Part shown: positions 47,372 through 58,162 of the stretch, piece by piece
Layout of the letters: every line of letters starts with the position of its first letter
Numbering within the stretch: position 1 is the first letter of the stretch
Source of the DNA: Bombardia bombarda
Lineage: Eukaryota; Ascomycota; Sordariomycetes; Sordariales; Lasiosphaeriaceae
Assembly: GCA_030512295.1 (NCBI GenBank)
Contig: JAULSR010000002.1
Coordinates: 1,364,001-1,428,000, forward strand
Direction of reading: 5' to 3'
Length of the DNA: 64,000 nucleotides
Program-made: the position numbers and the translations under genes
Notes under the pieces: model-generated
Told to the model about the DNA's origin: nothing
Seen by the model: only the letters and a program-made list of their open reading frames with translations
Databases searched by the model: none

Positions 47372-47931
47372 TCAAGCGTCTGTTGTATCTGCAACTTTTT
47401 GGCCCACGGCACCATCCCGGTTCGCCCTCCAGACGCCCTCCCCTCCGCTAAACTCCTCCCGCTTCCAGACCTCGACCCGGGCCTTGCACTCCTCCAGCGC
47501 CTCTTCCCCGGCCCTCCACGCGGCCTGGCGATGGGCAGACGAGACGGCAATCAGTATGCTTTCCTCGCCAATGGGCACGACGCCGAGGCGATGGATCATG
47601 GCGATACCCTTCAGCTCATGCTTGGTGCGGATGGCCTTGGCAATGTCCATCATGGTGCGCAGCGCCAGCTTGTTATAGGCCGTGTATTGCAGCTCCTTGA
47701 CGGCCTTGCCGGCGAAGTTGTCTCTTGTCGTGCCTGTTTTGAAAGTAAGGATGGGTGCCACTTGATGAGAGATATGGACGAACCAGCAAACAAGACTATG
47801 GCGCCGGCGGCAGGACTCCGGACCTTGTCCATGATGCTTCCGGCATCGAGGAGGTCGTGAGTGAGAGCTACGTAGCAGCCGTCGTCCTCGAGGAGGTCAA
47901 CTCCCTGGTGGGACTCTTGCTCGGAATTCAT
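47372..47931 (-). CDS. cnxH: Molybdopterin synthase large (catalytic) subunit, MoaE/MOCS2B type
   Basis: Two exons (47,931-47,784 and 47,733-47,372; 50-nt intron with a GTTCGT donor) give 169 aa. The product transfers sulfur from the small subunit to precursor Z to make molybdopterin, needed for nitrate reductase and xanthine dehydrogenase. Family motifs in order are GAIVLFAG-TTRDNFAGK (joined across the intron), LQYTAYNKLALRTM, IAMIHRLGVVPIGEESILIAVSSAHRQAAW and KARVEVWKREEF. The last contains the two conserved lysines of the active site. The C-terminal DGAVGQKVADTTDA tail is short. The start was chosen as the first in-frame ATG. The A. nidulans name cnxH is used because that is the usual filamentous-fungal symbol. 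Confidence 0.95.
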
Positions 47932-48691
47932 GTTGGCTGAGTGAGTACCTTGTTGCCCCTTTAATTGTCTGGAATATGGTCAGAGACCAAAGCATCTCAA
48001 AGATTGGTTAAGGTACTAGTTCTAGTCTAACAAGATGGGCCAAAACTGACAGTATACGATATTAGCTCGCAGCTTCCCTAAAGGGGGGCGGGGTCAAGAT
48101 GATGATGAGATATGGAGACAATAATAACGATGAGAAGGATTGGCTACAATGTCAAGTCTAAATAATATGTATCAATAGTGTTGAATTAGTTGTGTGCTTT
48201 AGTAGCGACCCGTCTCAAATCGAGCTGGCCTTGTGAACACGCAGTCGCAGCCCGATGGGCGATCGATGACAGCTGTATCATCACTAATAGCTGAGCACTT
48301 GTATTCTGGTTGCTATAGCACCCAGCTCCAGCAGTCAGTCTCGTAACCTGCATATTCGTTTTGTGTTTGCCTTCTATACATCTGTGTTCATCGTCACTCG
48401 CCCGGGATTGACGAATACAGCGCCAATCCTGGCGTGAGATAAGAATTGCGCCAACGTTCCCCGAGCCCCGCTGAAGCTCTGACGGCGTTGCCTGCCGAGG
48501 CTCCGCTGCAGTGACCAACTACGCCAAGCTTAGTGCGTCCAGCGCTGAACAAGCTTCATAACATCGAACTCGTCTTTTAGATTCACAACCCGTCTCTGGC
48601 TTTCGTCGCTTGAGCAGCTGTAGCCAACGACCCTGACTCGTATTTACGCTTCACTTCGTCGTGCTCTTGGAACGACGAACAGTCTGGAGCC
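47932..48691. other. Divergent promoter region (cnxH / RBM5-like gene)
   Basis: About 760 bp lie between two divergently read start codons. No gene, repeat or assignable regulator site was seen. Confidence 0.5.
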
Positions 48692-51638
48692 ATGTACGAG
48701 GGATACCGCTCTGGATCGCGCGACGGCGGGGGCTATCGAAGGGCGCCCGCGCCCGCGCCCGCGCCCTCGTCGGCGCCCACATCCACATACAATAATCATC
48801 ATCACGCCCACTCTCACGCACTGTCAGGCAGCCCTCCGCGCCGCTCCGACGGCCAAGACGCCGAGTACTACCGATCGAGGAAGGGTAAAGCTGACTGACT
48901 AGTCTGGGGAACGGCTTTGCGTCGGAACTACTTGTCGAACTGCATGGCTAACTCTCTTCTGTCTCACTGCCGCAAGATTTCCCAAGCCCCTCCAGAAGCT
49001 TGAACTATGACGATCCCGACAATGGCGACGCTCCCGACTACGCAAATCGTTGGCGCAGCCGAGCCGAGCCTACCGACATTCCAGTGCCGCGCGATCACGA
49101 CGGGGGAAGGACAGGCGGATACTCTGGGTCGTATGGTGGAGGGGGTCATTCTGGAAGCTATCGCGACCCCATGCCCGCGAGGCGACCGAATGGAGCTTCT
49201 GGAGGGAAAGCGATTGTTCTTGAGGACGTACCGTCTGATGCTACTGAACGTGACGTGAGTTGTCATTTGCTAAGAACCTGCGGCAACGTCCCTTATGCAC
49301 TCAGAGACACCATACTAACCTTAGCATCAACAGATATTATACGGGCTAGACTATATCACCCGGGACCGTCATATGTCGACCGACCAAGTAAAACTAGCCC
49401 GTCTTCGCTTTGGTAACCATGGTGCGTGCCTCCCTGAAGCTGGCTTGCTCGCAGTTGCTTACTCAGTTTTCAGGCCGCCGAATCGCCGTTGTCGAGTTTC
49501 ATCGCCGCTCAGATGCCGAGTACTTCATGGGCCAATATTACCCCGAGATAACCTTCCCTCTTGAGTACACTCGGGGTATTGACTCCGAGCCCATTACCGT
49601 TGGTATCGACTTCAATAAAAGCCGAGACGACGCTGAGCCTTCCTACGATTCACGAAGGGATGATGTTGACTGGGACTGCTTCCAAGTAAGTGTTGTGTGC
49701 CCAACTATAAATAAGAAATTTGCCTAACCATATGAAGTGTGGTGCACTCAACTTTTCTCACCGAGCTGTATGCTTCAAATGCAAAGCTGAACGACCTCGT
49801 AAGTTTTGGGTCATCTATAGCACCTCAAAATCTTTCTAACCCCGGCTCCAGCAGACAACTATGACACTCACGGTCGTGACTATGGCGTGTCGTCGGGCCC
49901 GCTCCTGACTGGCGAAAGTGACGAATGTCCCCAACAGCTGGCATCACATTATCTTGTTGTCAGGGATCTGGAGGGTTCTGTCACCGAGGAAGTTCTCGCC
50001 AAGGGCGTCATGAAACTTTTCCTCGATAAGAGCTCAGAACCTGCCAAGGAGGCTCCGAGTTCCACAAACAAACTCAAGTCGACAGCTCCGACAAATAGCA
50101 CCGCTGGCCTCGGTGCAAGGCCCGGATCGCTACGACGCGTATTCTTGATGCGTGACCGCAAGACAAATGAGTCTTGGAGATACGGCTTTGCCGAGTTCGA
50201 AACTATCGAAGACGCTAGGGCTGCAGTCATGAAGTTCCGGGCAGCTGCTAGGTTCACCATTGCGTCCAAGCCTGTTTTTATTGCCTTTATACACACAGGC
50301 GTCTTTTCCCCTCCATTTGATGCCACTCCAAACGAGAACTCGAAGTTCTTTTTTGCCCCTATCTATAATCCCGCCCTTCGACTCAAGTACTGGGATGATC
50401 GTGCATATCCAAGCATCTTGGTTGTTTCGGCCGACCCTGTTTCCGGTCCTCCAAGTCCCCAAAATACTGCTGGCACTGGCGATGCGACCGCGACTGATAA
50501 GAGCGCAGCAAATCGCCTATCTAGCGTGAAGAAAGCTAAGAAGGACAAGGAGACCGCGGCGGCCACCAAGATTACTATGATGCCCCAGCTGCAAATGTGG
50601 GCTAAGAAGTCAGCAGAGATACATCTACTAAAGCCAGCTTTGACTGCTGAAAAGCTGGCCACAAAGGACAAAACAGAGTCAACTACACCAGCGGCAATCC
50701 AGCGTGATCTTGAAGAGCTAGAGGCTGACGGCCCGTCCAAACCCTATTGGACTGATCAATACACTTCCTACGCCGACTGGGAGCGTGTAGCTTGTCTTCT
50801 CTGTGACTGGAAGGTACCTTCACAGCAGTTCATACGCGACCATGGCTACTCCCAGCTCGGCCGGGAAGACATCCTTATCGACCATGAAGTCCGAATTCAC
50901 AACCACTACAAAGATCCCGACGCCAAGGAGAAAGCACTGGCAAAGCTCACTGCCCTCGGCAGAGAGCCACGGTCCATCATCCGCCGCACCCCACGACTCA
51001 AATCCGAGGCGCTACCTACCTACCAATCATATGCCGACTTCGACACCCTCCACTGCCACCTGTGCAGGCGAACCTTCAAACACGCGCAGACAATATGGCG
51101 CCACGAGCAAGAGAGCGAGCTGCACAAGCGAATGCTGGCAGACTCTCACAACAAAGAGCGCGCATTCGCCGAGCTAAGAGCAAAGGGAAAGACCCCCGTC
51201 ACCATGGTGCCCGACAGCAAATCCCGCCGGCGGCAACCGCAGTACCGCGACCGCGCGCTGGAGCGCCGCCAGGTGTTTAGGCAGCCCGACAAGCCCGGTG
51301 CGCCGCGGCCGGCCGGCAAGGGAACTGCTGCGGGCGAGAAGCGCAAGCAGCCGGCCGCCGCCGCCGAGGCCGAGGAGACGCCGGCGAAGAAGTCAAAGGG
51401 CGCCGGCATGCTCGCCAAGATGGGCTGGACGGCGGGCGCGGGTCTCGGTGCTGAAGGCACGGGCCGGACGGCGGCGATCGCGACGGAGGCGTATGCGCCT
51501 GGTGTGGGGCTGGGCGCTGAGGGCGGTAAGTTGGGCGATGCGAGCGAGGAGGCGGCGAGGAAGACGAGGGGGAATTTCTCGGATTTTGTCGAGAAGACGA
51601 GAGATAAGGCGAAAGAGAGGTATGAGAGGTTGAGTTGA
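48692..51638 (+). CDS. RBM5/RBM10-like RNA-binding G-patch protein
   Basis: Six exons (48,692-48,884, 48,977-49,254, 49,334-49,412, 49,474-49,685, 49,738-49,798 and 49,852-51,638) give 869 aa. The order of domains is diagnostic. An Arg/Gly/Ser/His-rich N-terminus comes first. RRM1 spans about 140-240 (AIVLEDVPSDATERD). A RanBP2-type zinc finger at ~249-275 (DWDCFQCGALNF, then CFKCKAERP) crosses an intron. RRM2 spans ~304-400 (YLVVRDLEGSVTEE; YGFAEFETIEDA). A C2H2 finger at ~674 (CHLCRRTFKHAQTIWRHE) and a C-terminal G-patch at ~790 (MLAKMGWTAGAGLGAEGTG) complete it. In animals RBM5/10 act in spliceosome A-complex assembly and alternative splicing, and G-patch domains activate DEAH helicases. 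The last intron ends in a CAGCAG tandem acceptor (49,851 or 49,854), so forms of 869 or 868 aa are possible. Confidence 0.92.
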
Positions 51639-52133
51639 TTGTTTACACAAGGGCTGGATGTTGGCTTCCTTGCTTAAGGCGCTGTGGGCGTTTTGTTGGC
51701 TGGGCGGACGGGTGTGTGGATCGATCAAGTGACTGGTGGTTTTGGCTTTGGCATGCATTATATACCCCTGGGATAACTAGAGTCTAAATAACTAGAGTCT
51801 AAATAACAAGAATGGTTTGAAAGTTGGTTGGGGCGTGAAATCTGTGATGTGAAGACTCTTCTCTCGTTGTTTTGCTCTCAGTGTTCGGCATCATTTTATG
51901 TATCCTCTCCACGAAGCAAGACACGCCATGTGAGAGAAGATGGTCTCGGCTCATATACTCGGATTATTATACCTGTCGGGCTGTTATATATACTTATCTA
52001 CAAGACAGGTGTAGTAGACATAAGAGACCCAATATATACAAATGGAAACAAATAGAAAAGCAATAAAAGACAGAACAAAAGCCTGAATAACAATAATGCT
52101 CGCTTCGGCCGTCAAAAAACTTATTCATATCCG
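51639..52133. other. Intergenic region between convergent genes, with a short tandem repeat
   Basis: About 500 bp. A 16-bp unit containing TAACTAGAGTCTAAA is repeated twice near 51,774-51,805. No gene is seen. Confidence 0.6.
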
Positions 52134-53778
52134 CTAAAGAAGCATGCTCCCCACGAGGGTAAAGAACCCCGTAACAGCCAGCACACCCAACGCGCCCCCT
52201 CCCCCTCTCCCTCCACCAAACAACAACCCTGCCCTGCCCCCACCGCCAGCATTACCCTTCGCCTCGACCGTCACCGTCACCGTCGGCGGGCCCGCACCCG
52301 TACCCGTACCCGTACCCGTACCCGTACCCGTACCAGTCGCAGTCGCACCCCAATCAATCGGCGGCGGCACCGCCACGCCACTGACCCTCGGCAGCCCGCC
52401 TTCGTCCGTGGCGAACAACTCGACGATGCTCGACTCGGTGCTGTTTGGATTGGCCCTTGCGATGCCAATCTGGTTATGCGTTAGGTCGTACACGACATAG
52501 GCGCTTCTCAGAAAAGTCTCGCCGAGGAGGGCGAAGTTGGTGTTAGCGACGCCGCCGGGGGTACCGGGTCTAGCAGCAAAGGCAGCGGAGCTCTGGACGC
52601 CAAAGACGCAGACGGAGGAGAAGGGGATGCCGCGGGGGAGCTCGTCGAGGTGGCCGGCGAGGAGGTCGAGGACGATCTCGTGGACGGGGACGGCGATTGT
52701 GGCGGACGGAGAAGAGAAGTGGAAGGAGAGGGAGAGGCCGGGGTCGTTGTGCAGGTAATCGCAGGTGATGAAGCTGAGGCCGGTGCCGTTGGGGCGGATG
52801 TCGGTCACGACGCCGAGGGCTTGGAAGAGCTGCTGGGACATGTAGGGGGGCAGGTAGGATAGGGTTGTGCCGGAGTCGAGGATGGCGGGGACGGATGGGG
52901 GGATGGAGGGGGGAGGTTTGGTTTGTGGGGGTGGGAGTGGGAGTGGTGGAAATGGGGGAAACGAGGGAGGTGGTGTTGATGTTGACGGTGGAGTTGTCTG
53001 TGTGGGTGATGGTGAGGCCGGTGAGGGGGACCTCGAAGGCGACGGGGGCGGTGCCGTTTGTGACGTTTTGGATGGGCAGGATGGACATGGTGCCGATGAA
53101 CTTGTTGGTGTCGATGCCGCCGAGCAGGAGGGAGCCGGCGTCGGAGCGGCGGTCGTTGAGGTACAGCGAGTAGGCCTTGCTGCTGATGAGGCCCTGGTTG
53201 AAGAGCTGGTCGATGATGTTTGGGTACTGGACGGCGGCGGCCTCGTTGGCGGAGAAGCCGATGCCGAGGATGCCGGTGCCGCGGGTCACGTTGGTGGCCA
53301 GGCCGATCTGGAGGGATTTGACGGTGGCGCCGGCGATGGTGAGGTCGTCCGAGATCCAGTCGCCATAGGCGCCGCCGTTGTCGAGGTAGCGGATGCCGAA
53401 GTCGTCGTCGAGCAGGCGGTAGGTCGAGCTCTTGGACGGGTTGTAGGTGGCGGTGCAGCTGGTTTGGTAGAATTCCTGGAGGACTTTGTCTCTGCACAGC
53501 CCGGCATCTGCGCTCACGACCCAGGCGTCTGAGCTGCCTGTGTCTAATACCATGGAGAATGTCTGGGGCGGTGTCCCCACCTGGACGTTGGCGTAGTAGA
53601 CACCATCGCTAATGGTGTTGGCGAGAGCCTCTTCGTACGTCCCACGGTGGGCCAATGGCAGATTTCCCTGTCTGATGCCAGGCAGTCCTTTGTTGATATT
53701 CAACTCGATGACATTCGCCGATGCTCCTCCATGCATCAGAGCCAGGCCCATCCAGGCGACCGTGAAGCTGGACTTCAT
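52134..53778 (-). CDS. Secreted or GPI-anchored aspartic protease (yapsin/candidapepsin-like), frame broken by one base
   Basis: The minus-strand frame opens with a signal peptide (MKSSFTVAWMGLALMHGGASA) and a short propeptide. The first catalytic motif VLDTGSSDAWV has its Asp at residue 79. GGIDTNKFIGT and N-glycosylation sites (NVTNGT, DNST) follow. The second catalytic motif AILDSGTTLSYLP and the rest of the enzyme lie in another frame. The switch is inside a Pro/Thr-coding, C-run-rich segment (about 52,880-52,960). That segment contains no AG on the coding strand, so no GT-AG intron can bridge it. Total length (1,645 nt) is one base over 547 codons plus stop. The C-terminus has a Thr-Gly repeat tract, a Gly-rich region and a hydrophobic tail (LGVLAVTGFFTLVGSMLL), typical of a GPI-anchor signal. 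Relatives are cell-surface or secreted acid proteases. The gene is divergent to ade1. Confidence 0.88.
52299..52336. repeat. Hexanucleotide minisatellite CCCGTA
   Basis: About six to seven copies of CCCGTA lie within the aspartic protease frame and encode alternating Thr and Gly on the minus strand, just before the C-terminal hydrophobic tail. Copy-number change would alter stalk length without shifting the frame. Confidence 0.85.
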
Positions 53779-54849
53779 GACTGTGTTAGCCGACCAGTTG
53801 GGCTGGACAAAGACTGGATGGCTGCGAACGGACGGAGCTTGGCAAGCTGGCGTCGTCCTGGGACATATCGCGGGTTGTGACTTGGGAGTATCTCCAGATT
53901 GCTGTTGTTATGTTTGGCTCTGGCTTCGCCCGCACACAACGGATCGGAACGAGTGGTCTGGGGGCCAGAACCAGACGTGATGAACAAAAGGGAAAGAACG
54001 AGCATCTCGTCTCGAGAGAGCAGTAGGTAGTTGGCTTCAGCCTCCCCATCCACCCCCCCTGCTCATCGCCCCTGTTCATTTCCAGGTTCGTCTGCACGTC
54101 TTCTCGGTACGCGGGCGGGGGAAGGGAGGGCTGCCAGGGGCTCGCTGGCGGCTCACTGGCTCTTACCAATTCCCCCCTCCCAAATTCGGCTTCTTGGCGG
54201 GCAGTCGCAACCTGCCCAGATTGGAGCTTGCAAGGGCAATTTGGGGTCTGGATCGCGCACCCAGATTTGATGCAGCTCCGTTAGTCGGTATAAACGGTCC
54301 CAACCCCGGCCCTGGGATTCGGTGACGAAGTTTCATGGTATCCAATGAGTGCTGGCGAACGTCTCTATGCTGCTCTCTCTGTCCATGAACCCAGCCTGGG
54401 GATCACGCACTTGATGCATGCCGTTCAAGGGTGGACTGCGGTTTCCGACTCTCATTTGAAGCTGGCGCTGATTGACGTTTGGCACGTTACTTTGTATAAT
54501 TTCAGAGATCTGAATGGGGATAGCTTAAGAGCAAGGGGCTGGCACCGCTGTAACTGCAGCGCAGGAAACAATGCTGCAAAAACATCATGCATGCGAAATA
54601 CAGAAAGGCATACACGGTGTGGGAGTGCAGCTGGAGCTTTTGTCCACAAGCTTTTGTCCACAAGCTTTAAGCTCTGCTCTCCGTACGGCGGCTAATAAAC
54701 GTCGCCGAAAGTCGGCCGTGGGCCATGGCGGGACCGCCCACGCACATGAAGTGGGCCAGCGAGAAGCAATCAACCTCTAATAACTCAAACCACAATTGAC
54801 TTTCACCACAATTGATTTTCACTCTCACCACTGAATCTCACAACTCAAC
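53779..54849. other. Divergent promoter region (aspartic protease / ade1) with two small tandem duplications
   Basis: About 1.07 kb. A 14-bp unit (AGCTTTTGTCCACA) is repeated twice, with a partial third copy, near 54,635-54,670. An imperfect 18-bp unit (ACCACAATTGATTTTCA type) is repeated at about 54,786-54,820, right before the ade1 start. The duplications may be incidental. No gene is seen. Confidence 0.6.
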
Positions 54850-55791
54850 ATGGCCACAAACACCCCCGTCCCGGTGGTGACAAGCATCGAGCTCGCGTCG
54901 CTGCCCAAGCTCGCCAGCGGCAAGGTGCGCGACTTGTACACGGTCGACGCCCAGACCCTGCTCTTCGTCACGACCGACCGCATCTCCGCCTACGATGTCA
55001 TCATGGCCAACGGCGTGCCTCTCAAGGGCGCCATCCTGACCCAAATCAGCGCGCACTGGTTCCGCGTCCTCAGCGGCGCCGTCCCCGGCCTCAAGACGCA
55101 CTTCCTGACCCTCACCCCGCCCGCCGCGCTCACCCCTGCCGAGCGCCAGCTCGTGCGCGCCCGCAGCATGCAGGTGCGCAAGCTCAGGGTGTTCCCGCTC
55201 GAGGCCATCGTGCGCGGCTACATCACGGGCAGCGCGTGGAGCGAGTACCAGAAGAGCGGCACGGTGCACGGCCTGCCGCAGCCGGCCGGTCTGAGCCAGT
55301 GCGAGCCGTTCCCCGAGCCCATCTACACGCCCAGCACCAAGGCCGAGCTCGGCCAGCACGACGAGAACATCTCGCCCCAGAAGGCGGTCGAGATTGTCGG
55401 GGAGCGGTATGCAAGCCGCATTGAGGAGCTGGCGCTGCAGGTGTACAAGGCGGGCGCAGCGTATGCGCGCGAGCGCGGGATTATTATTGCGGATACAAAG
55501 TTTGAGTTTGGGCTGGACGAGGAGACGGATGAGATTGTGCTGATTGATGAGGTGTTGACGCCGGATTCGTCGCGCTTCTGGCCGGCGGATGGGTATGAGG
55601 TTGGACGCGACCAGGACAGCTTTGATAAGCAGTATTTGCGGAACTGGCTGACCAAGGAGGGGCTCAAGGGCAAGGACGGCGTTGAGATGCCTGCTGATGT
55701 TGCTGCTGCGACGGGCGAGAGGTATCTGGATGCTTTCAAGCGGCTGGTGGGCAAGACGCTTGAGGAGACGCTCGCTGAGCTTGGGGCTTGA
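54850..55791 (+). CDS. ade1: Phosphoribosylaminoimidazole-succinocarboxamide synthase (SAICAR synthetase)
   Basis: A single intronless frame of 313 aa, the usual length of the monofunctional fungal enzyme. It catalyses the ATP-dependent joining of aspartate to CAIR in de novo purine synthesis in the cytosol. Motifs include the nucleotide-binding N-terminus LPKLASGKVRDLYTVD, FVTTDRISAYDVIMANGVP, the signature LRVFPLEAIVRGYITGSAW, EYQKSGTVHG, and the C-terminal IADTKFEFGLDEETDEIVLIDEVLTPDSSRFWP, which carries the acidic metal- and substrate-binding residues. The ATG at 54,850 follows a CA-rich leader and is the only sensible start. The 3' part of the gene uses fewer C/G-ending codons than the 5' part, but the protein is intact. 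Confidence 0.97.
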   Translation: MATNTPVPVVTSIELASLPKLASGKVRDLYTVDAQTLLFVTTDRISAYDVIMANGVPLKGAILTQISAHWFRVLSGAVPGLKTHFLTLTPPAALTPAERQLVRARSMQVRKLRVFPLEAIVRGYITGSAWSEYQKSGTVHGLPQPAGLSQCEPFPEPIYTPSTKAELGQHDENISPQKAVEIVGERYASRIEELALQVYKAGAAYARERGIIIADTKFEFGLDEETDEIVLIDEVLTPDSSRFWPADGYEVGRDQDSFDKQYLRNWLTKEGLKGKDGVEMPADVAAATGERYLDAFKRLVGKTLEETLAELGA

Positions 55792-58162
55792 TGTGGAGCG
55801 GGCCGGTTCGGTCGGCTTAGCCAGCCAGTGACAACGCACCTCATCGGAACTCGGATAGAGGTTTTTCTTTTTTTTCTTTTTTTTTCGTAGGGTACTACCT
55901 ACTATCCCAACGATCGCCAGCGATAGGCAAGCGGCACGCATCGTAACGCAGCAGTCGGAATGTGATGTGTCGTTCATCCTAGTTATTTATAGCTTCAACG
56001 CACTGAGGATACTCGGTGTTGAGTATCGGCGACTACGACTGCAAAAGAAAGGAGAAAACAACAAGGAGGTTACGGCTGTGTATATTCAGCACACTGGAAG
56101 GTGCCGAGCTTCCACTCGGGTAGCCCCATTGAGCCATTGGGAGGAGTGTGACGATAAGCTCACTCCTGATACACCCTTCCTCGATACGTAAAGAGATGAA
56201 AGACTATGACAGACAGGCCAATATCTCATATCGATTTTCGTTCAGTCATTCCACCGCAAGACACATACGGGTATGCAGAATCTCGTATTGAACTATGAGT
56301 TTTGATATGTCAACTGCTCAACAAGAATGAAGTCCTGCTTGTAATAGGCCAATGTGTGGTGGTTCTCAAAACGGTGCCGGTGCCGTGGCACCTGCCACAC
56401 AGACAGGGTCAGGTTCAATTCTTGGTAACCTGAGGTAACCAGTTGTCCTTCATACCTGGCTAGGCATATTCGTAGCATCCATTTTGGCGCAAACGCCGCC
56501 CTGCCTTAGCACCCACGATGACGCCACGACCACTCAATTGCCAGCCGATGTGACCAGCAGGGCCAGTGCGCAGCTTGGTGGCAGTTAGGCGGTACCTGCA
56601 TCTCTTGTATTCGAGTCAGGTGCCAAACCTTACATCTGGGTGCGTGTGGGTGTTGGCTCGTGAGGGGAAAAAGTATCTGAGCGACAAGTCGCATAGGTAC
56701 CTATTTGGGGTCGCGCCGGTTTGGGGCTGCATGACTCGTACATATAGGTGTGTCGCTCAACCGGTAAGAAACTCCCGTCGTCGAAGGAGACAAAGATTTT
56801 TTAAAAGGTTAGTCGGGTCGTTACAAGCTTGCGCCGATGCCTGGCTTGCGACACTGGACTGACTAGCTAGGGCGCCTAGCTGGCCACTGATGGTGGATAG
56901 TTACACCTGTCTATTTACCTGAGGTGTTTGTTTATTTTTGTCATTGGGAGTTGGTATTGTGTAGGTTGTTTGTACGAGATATGCATTGGGCATTGGTTGG
57001 CTTTTCAGGAAGGTGCATTACATTAATTACATCACATCATCATGCCTGCTGCTACGTACCGTGGTCGGGGAAGAGGGCTGCCCGCCGCGAAACAAACAAA
57101 TGCGGAGCGAGCCGCGGCATTCCCCCCCCCCCCACCCCCATTCTTTTGATCGCCAGGGCAGGGTTCTCGTTTGCCCCCAGCCCAGCTACCAATACCTACG
57201 GATACGCGTGCGAGCGACGGGAGCGAGCGAGACGTGTCGCCGCCTTCCATCATCACTCATCACCCTCGTTGGGTAACCTGGTGATCGTCGGTCCATCTGA
57301 TTGCTAAAGGGCTTTAGGGCTAAAAGAGACTGGATGCCAAGTTATGCCAAGTTTTAGTATGCTAAGCAGGTATGGAGTGCATGGAGGCTACTAAACCTAC
57401 AGCTACGGGCTACTTTAGTGCGTCTGCGGTGTTGCTGGAACCTGTCTCGGCAGGAGCCACCGCTGGGGCGGGCAGCGTGTCAGTGACGGTCAGTGACGGT
57501 CAGCGGCGGGCAGAGACAGCCAACTAAACAGCCCCCAAAAAGCACCGTCCGCCGTCCGCCGCCGCCGCCGACGACTGCTTGACCACCATCTACCTTAGTC
57601 CGGCCAAGATCTACACTCTCAAAGTCTCAACCTCTCTCCTCCTCAATGGTGCAAAGTCGACACGATAGCCGCCGCCGACTTGGTAGTCTATCCGTACTAC
57701 TTCAACTGAAAATAGAAGAGACAGAGAGAAGAAGAAGAGAGCGCGACAAGACGATCCTGGGCCCTCACTAGCACAAACCGCCAACTTATTCCTTTCCAAC
57801 CTTCGTTTCATTACTTGCTAGTGACGATTAAAGTTTGCAACACACACACAAACACACACACATACACACCACACCCCTCCCCATTATCTATTACCTATTC
57901 ATTACCCATTACTTAGAACACTTCCCTCATGCGAGCTGCTCCAAGTTGTATCCAAAGTCAACATCCAGTTCTACGACTTTGTCCTCCGCCTCTGAATGCC
58001 CAGGCCCGCTTCAAGTCGTATCCCGGCCAGGAATGCATCGAGTACCTTTGGCGGGCCGTCACCAACAACGTCGTCGTTGTCGTCAATCTGCGGAGAATAA
58101 TAGTCACCACCACGAGCATTTTGCCCACCAACCACAACGCATAAAATCTCTCCCGCAAAATA
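55792..58162. other. Gene-free intergenic region
   Basis: About 2.4 kb between ade1 and the histidine kinase gene. Low-complexity T runs near 55,862-55,885, a C-run near 57,121 and a 10-bp tandem repeat (GTCAGTGACG) near 57,478-57,500 are present. From about 57,830 the plus strand becomes rich in CA repeats and CCATTA words, consistent with the leader of the kinase gene. No gene is supported. Confidence 0.5.

Noticed and set aside
54838..55977. 379-codon frame antisense to ade1
   Set aside because: Mirror of ade1 codon bias; no family resemblance.
56380..56460. GGTTCAATTCTTGG, resembling a tRNA T-arm
   Set aside because: No matching acceptor stem, D-arm or anticodon arm could be found upstream.
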